Source of the DNA: a virus
Strand: one strand, 5' to 3'
DNA length: 20,173 nt
Virus record (IMG/VR): IMGVR_UViG_3300030329_002482
Location: 1 to 20,173 of that record
Shown: positions 17,838 to 20,173 of the stretch, piece by piece
How the letters are laid out: each line of letters opens with the position of its first letter
Position numbering within the stretch: position 1 is the first letter of the stretch
Program-made: the position numbers and the translations under genes
The notes under the pieces: generated by a model
Seen by the model: only the letters and a program-made list of their open reading frames with translations
Databases searched by the model: none
Told to the model about the DNA's origin: nothing

Positions 17838-17857
17838 CCTCCAATTAGAATTCCTCC
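17838..17857 (-). promoter_or_regulatory. Tandem Shine-Dalgarno boxes before the endolysin gene
   Basis: Two GGAGG boxes lie at 17842-17838 and 17857-17853 on the minus strand. The nearer one is 7 nt from the endolysin ATG and is the functional candidate. The farther one has no usable start at normal spacing: the only candidate, a TTG, is followed at once by TAG. It may aid ribosome loading. Confidence 0.5.
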
Positions 17858-17879
17858 AAATTGTCTCCGAGTAACGATA

Positions 17880-17895
17880 TAACCTTTTAAGGTTA
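17880..17895. other. Short inverted repeat ahead of the endolysin gene
   Basis: TAACCTT and AAGGTTA form a perfect 7-bp inverted repeat with a 2-base centre, in the 68-nt gap between the 59-aa gene and the endolysin. It is AT-rich and lacks a following U run, so it is not a convincing terminator. It could be a small regulatory site or chance. Confidence 0.25.
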
Positions 17896-17898
17896 ATA

Positions 17899-18078
17899 TT
17901 ACTTAGCGATACTCTTTTCATAGGCTTGTAATATCTTGTCGTCAACTTCGTTTTTAGTAGATTCAACAAGCCTTCTTAAGAGTATTAAAATTACCTGCTG
18001 GAGAAGCTTCTCGCTAAGCATCGACATACACATTGTTTTAACTGTTGCACCTACCAATGGTGCTAATAAACCTATCAT
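17899..18078 (-). CDS. Small amphipathic/hydrophobic protein of the lysis region, 59 aa
   Basis: This 59-aa protein begins MIGLLAPLVGATVKTMCMSM; residues 2-12 and 26-37 (QQVILILLRRL) are hydrophobic and the C-terminal 20 residues are charged and helical. An AGGAGA lies about 6 nt before the ATG and the start overlaps the upstream stop (TAATG). Good ribosome binding and coupling support it as real. It may associate with membranes and act with the neighbouring holin candidates, but I do not recognise the family. Stop TAA at 17901-17899. Confidence 0.7.
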   Translation of the reverse strand: MIGLLAPLVGATVKTMCMSMLSEKLLQQVILILLRRLVESTKNEVDDKILQAYEKSIAK

Positions 18079-18251
18079 TAATTTTCTCCTGTAAGTGAGT
18101 TTAGTTTTTCTGAATTTTGGTTTACCTGAAACTTAATTACCTTAACATCTCCACTTAATTCGGAGACAGTGACAAGTAACCATGATATGCTGGCTATTAC
18201 TAACGAGCCAACTACAAGTAATATATTATTTACAGACATAGGCTGATTCAT
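18078..18251 (-). CDS. Single-pass membrane protein of the lysis region, 57 aa
   Basis: The frame reads MNQPMSVNNI then one clear transmembrane segment (about 9-28, LLVVGSLVIASISWLLV) and a polar helical tail ending LTGEN. I chose the ATG at 18251, two bases after the upstream TAA; the ATG at 18239 (53 aa) is the alternative and neither has a strong ribosome site. The stop shares a base with the next ATG. One membrane helix with a short coiled-coil-like tail is the form of small phage lysis helpers, such as a pinholin, antiholin or i-spanin-like protein; which of these cannot be told. Confidence 0.65.
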   Translation of the reverse strand: MNQPMSVNNILLVVGSLVIASISWLLVTVSELSGDVKVIKFQVNQNSEKLNSLTGEN

Positions 18252-18253
18252 GT

Positions 18254-18520
18254 TTAATGTGCTGTTACCTTCCCTAAGTGAATACGAATACCTGTAACTA
18301 TTTCTTTTAGTTCTTTCATTTGATATGAGAATGTATCTTCAGCTTCCTGTAAATGCTCTATATGTATTGATTGCTGAGAAACTGTTTCTTCTAAATCTAA
18401 TACAGTACTGAATAACCACCCTACAATTCCTAATAACCCTGCAACAACTAAAGGTGTGAATGTTTTTACTAAAGCATGATCTGTAGCAGCAGTTAATGCA
18501 CTGCCATTTCCATTAGCCAT
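18254..18520 (-). CDS. Membrane-anchored coiled-coil protein (holin or lysis accessory candidate), 88 aa
   Basis: A short polar N-terminus is followed by one transmembrane segment at about 20-41 (FTPLVVAGLLGIVGWLFSTV) and then a coiled coil at about 42-80 (LEETVSQQSIHIEHLQEAE). This plan resembles XhlA-like or i-spanin-like lysis accessory proteins, though in XhlA the coiled coil precedes the membrane helix. GGAG lies 7 nt before the ATG, and the start overlaps the upstream stop as TAATG. It lies between the two-helix holin candidate and a further one-helix protein, which supports a lysis role. No sequence signature settles the exact class. Confidence 0.7.
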   Translation of the reverse strand: MANGNGSALTAATDHALVKTFTPLVVAGLLGIVGWLFSTVLDLEETVSQQSIHIEHLQEAEDTFSYQMKELKEIVTGIRIHLGKVTAH

Positions 18521-18804
18521 TATTTTTCTCCTCCATTTGTTTCCTCTGCCTCTGCATCCTTCTTGTCCTTAAACCAATAATCAGTGGATTTTGCGAGAAC
18601 CGCCACATAAGCTCCGAGCAATACATTAAGAAAATCCCTTGAAGTATCCTTAACCTCTGCATAAAACAATAACCATAATAACGCCAGAAACGTAACCGCA
18701 TTTGCCACCGAAATAGTAAATCGTGCCCAGAAGAGTAATAGTTTTCTGTTTTCAAGAGGATCACCTCCACCACCTAAAAGTGATTTGTGTAGTCTTCTGC
18801 TCAT
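18520..18804 (-). CDS. Holin candidate with two membrane helices, 94 aa
   Basis: This 94-aa protein has a basic, Gly-rich N-terminus, two hydrophobic helices (about 24-49 and 57-72) separated by a short polar turn, and a highly charged C-terminal tail (KDKKDAEAEET) typical of holins. The second helix followed by STDYWFKDKK recalls the 3TM holin group of gene transfer agents and marine phages, but that likeness is from memory of pattern only. The ATG overlaps the upstream stop as ATGA. With the downstream endolysin it would form the membrane hole that releases the peptidase. Confidence 0.7.
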   Translation of the reverse strand: MSRRLHKSLLGGGGDPLENRKLLLFWARFTISVANAVTFLALLWLLFYAEVKDTSRDFLNVLLGAYVAVLAKSTDYWFKDKKDAEAEETNGGEK

Positions 18805-19007
18805 TCATTGCTGCAATCTAATGTCTTATCAATGCAATTCCAATACGGCCTTACGTAAGCTCTGTTAGCCCTTAATGTCCCACGATAAGGGCCATCATTA
18901 ACCCAATACCCAGCTCTATCTGGAGGAATAGGGGAGCACCCATTAAAAAGGAAAGTCCATATTATTATGAGGTACAAGCCCCATCTCCATAAGAAAAGTT
19001 CAATCAT
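18801..19007 (-). CDS. Signal-anchored or lipoprotein-like small protein, 68 aa
   Basis: The N-terminus has a hydrophobic core (LYLIIIWTFLF, residues 11-21) followed by NGC24, then a Pro-rich and Tyr/Arg-rich mature part with two further Cys residues near the end (C58 and C65). The lipobox is imperfect (FNGC), so it may be a lipoprotein or simply a membrane-anchored protein. Both ends use ATGA overlaps with neighbours (4 nt each). A role as an outer spanin-like or superinfection-exclusion lipoprotein is possible, but not shown. Confidence 0.65.
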   Translation of the reverse strand: MIELFLWRWGLYLIIIWTFLFNGCSPIPPDRAGYWVNDGPYRGTLRANRAYVRPYWNCIDKTLDCSNE

Positions 19008-19528
19008 GGTTTAGTAGGCCATGTTATATCATCTGGATCAGAATTATCCTGTGGTACTGATCTCAGTTTAGATCGGTAGGTTTTCATATCCGCAGATAAA
19101 GTATTATCTCCTAATGCAAGATAGTCTGTCTCTGCTAACTTACTGTTTCTCTCACTCCTTACATTATCCCACTTATCTGCCAGTAGCCTAGCATCCTTTG
19201 CTGTGTCATCTCCTATGAAGTGAGACTTAACACCCTCTATTTCTGAATCCCTTTTGGAAGCATAGTATTTAATGTTGTATGTTGTTCTTTCTAATGTGTT
19301 GGAAACATAATCATCTAACTGCCCAAGTCTTTTTTGAACATCTTCATCAGTACATTCAACAATGGTAAAATCCTCAGACGGATAGGTAACTACAGGGGGA
19401 TCACCAGAAGTTATTGTCTCAATCCAAGCCCAATACTCAGGTTTGGTCATACCTTTAGACTTTTTCCTGCATTGCCATTCTGTTTCGTGAACCGATTGGA
19501 TTACATTTGATTTATGAGATATAAACAT
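19004..19528 (-). CDS. Tail fibre assembly chaperone-like protein, 174 aa
   Basis: The last 55 residues (about 118-174) follow the Phage_tail_APC pattern: RSERNSKLAETDYLAL, then a YRSKLRSVPQ segment, then ITWPTKP at the end. Such domains help fold or attach tail fibres. The N-terminal half has YWAWIETI near 32-39 and a long helical region with Lys/Glu near 60-120. It begins immediately after the fibre gene's TAG, with AAGGA about 5 nt before the ATG. Being next to the C-terminus of a fibre-like protein supports an assembly role for that fibre. The chaperone name rests on the family pattern, not on shown activity. Confidence 0.8.
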   Translation of the reverse strand: MFISHKSNVIQSVHETEWQCRKKSKGMTKPEYWAWIETITSGDPPVVTYPSEDFTIVECTDEDVQKRLGQLDDYVSNTLERTTYNIKYYASKRDSEIEGVKSHFIGDDTAKDARLLADKWDNVRSERNSKLAETDYLALGDNTLSADMKTYRSKLRSVPQDNSDPDDITWPTKP

Positions 19529-20173
19529 CTAATCCTTTCTTAATCTTTTTATTTCAAAATAACCATTTTCGTGAGTACCTAATATTGCACCATATACTTG
19601 AATATAATCTCCTCTTTTTAACTCAACTCTACCCCAAAATGAAACTGCCGCAGTAACATTTGCATTATCGTTCATATAACTCATACCAATATCATGACCA
19701 TTCTTTCTAATTTTTGCATAATCACTATCTGAAATAGAACTATTAAAATGATACTGGCATAACATTTCATACCAACCATCAACTAGACAAATCATTCTAT
19801 CGTATGCGATTGCAAAATCCTTATTAAAAAGTTCTCCCATACCATTCTGTGAACTATGTCTTTTTCCTCTCCATTCATCCCAAATAATAGTACCTAAAGA
19901 AGTTTGACCATCATCTTTAGCACAAGATACAACTATATTTGAAAGGTAACTCGTATCTCTAGTAACCTCATCCCAAGTCTTTCCGTCTGGTGTAACCACA
20001 AGATTAGTCTGTTCCATATTCCTATCGCCACCTACCAACTCATGTAGGTAGGGCGTTTCAAAGCTCTGGTAATGGGAAGATGTGTGGATTGGAGTTGCTA
20101 TATCTATAGCATCAAGATCACCATCAGTTGATGCTTTATTTTTTGATTTAAAAGTATAAAGTCCTAAAGTTTT
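19529..20173 (-). CDS. Tail fibre-like protein, C-terminal part with C1q/TNF-like domain (5' end beyond window)
   Basis: The frame is open through the right edge: 214 residues are visible and no start is needed inside the window. A TTG at 20038 and an ATG at 20017 are internal, since the upstream codons (ending YLHELVGGDRN) read through in frame. The last 130 residues have the pattern of a C1q/TNF-like jelly roll: GWYEMLCQYHF, then KIRKNGHDIG, then ELKRGDYIQVYG and GYFEIKRL at the end. In phage fibres such domains trimerise and bind host surface sugars or proteins. The preceding GKTWDEVTRDTSYL looks like a linker to the shaft. The fold is a family-pattern call, not proved. Confidence 0.75.
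   Translation of the reverse strand, partial: KTLGLYTFKSKNKASTDGDLDAIDIATPIHTSSHYQSFETPYLHELVGGDRNMEQTNLVVTPDGKTWDEVTRDTSYLSNIVVSCAKDDGQTSLGTIIWDEWRGKRHSSQNGMGELFNKDFAIAYDRMICLVDGWYEMLCQYHFNSSISDSDYAKIRKNGHDIGMSYMNDNANVTAAVSFWGRVELKRGDYIQVYGAILGTHENGYFEIKRLRKD

Noticed and set aside
17636-17848. Plus-strand frame of 70 codons over the endolysin
   Set aside because: It is antisense to a gene with recognisable M15 motifs and has no support of its own.
17880-17895. Rho-independent terminator
   Set aside because: The inverted repeat is short, AT-rich, has a 2-base centre and no U run, and the next gene follows in the same direction.
18513-18773. Minus-strand frame of 86 codons inside the holin candidate
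   Set aside because: It overlaps almost fully the 94-aa frame, which has better composition and start/stop coupling to both neighbours.
20015-20038. Start codon for the rightmost gene at TTG 20038 or ATG 20017
   Set aside because: The frame continues open and in frame to 20173, with tail-fibre-like sequence, so the gene most likely begins outside the window.

Overview
The window looks like one contiguous late (structural and lysis) region of an AT-rich tailed dsDNA bacteriophage, most likely podovirus-like. Every gene I can support lies on the minus strand and is transcribed right to left. The genes are packed with almost no space between them, with repeated TAATG and ATGA stop/start overlaps. 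I see no tRNA, rRNA, CRISPR array, integrase or insertion sequence, and no gene-free stretch over 300 bases. The host is bacterial by inference: there is an M15-type peptidoglycan peptidase and the Shine-Dalgarno sites are strong. It cannot be named from this sequence. AGA/AGG and ATA codons are frequent.

Right part (20173 to about 17100), in transcription order. First comes the C-terminal part of a tail-fibre-like protein with a C1q/TNF-like end; it is cut by the right edge. Next is a tail-fibre assembly chaperone-like protein, followed by a run of tiny membrane or lipoprotein-like genes: a 68-aa signal-anchored protein, a 94-aa two-helix holin candidate, an 88-aa one-helix coiled-coil protein, a 57-aa one-helix protein and a 59-aa amphipathic protein. 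Then come an M15 endolysin-like peptidase and two short overlapping unknown genes. This reads as a lysis cassette placed between the fibre genes and the tail gene.

Middle part (17075 to 8071). A 2181-aa protein has the N-terminal pattern of the podoviral tail nozzle (tubular B) family but is far larger than usual, with extra beta-rich modules. It is followed by a 185-aa protein that copies its C-terminal domain, two small proteins, and a tandem pair of paralogous appendage-like proteins (183 and 302 aa). The pair share their ends; their middles differ.

Left part (8061 to 1). Three proteins in a row (491, 753 and at least 1429 aa, the last cut by the left edge) stand where podoviruses encode the internal virion or ejection proteins. 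The first is Gln/Ala-rich and helical. The second has a highly basic tail and a HEFLGH motif. The third has glycine/alanine-rich hydrophobic segments followed by a very long charged, linker-rich region, as in phage large polyvalent proteins. Together the genes would build the tail and its appendages, deliver the genome with injected proteins, and lyse the host. The most unusual points are the very large nozzle-like and ejection-like proteins, the partial copies of domains into neighbouring genes, and the dense set of small membrane genes.
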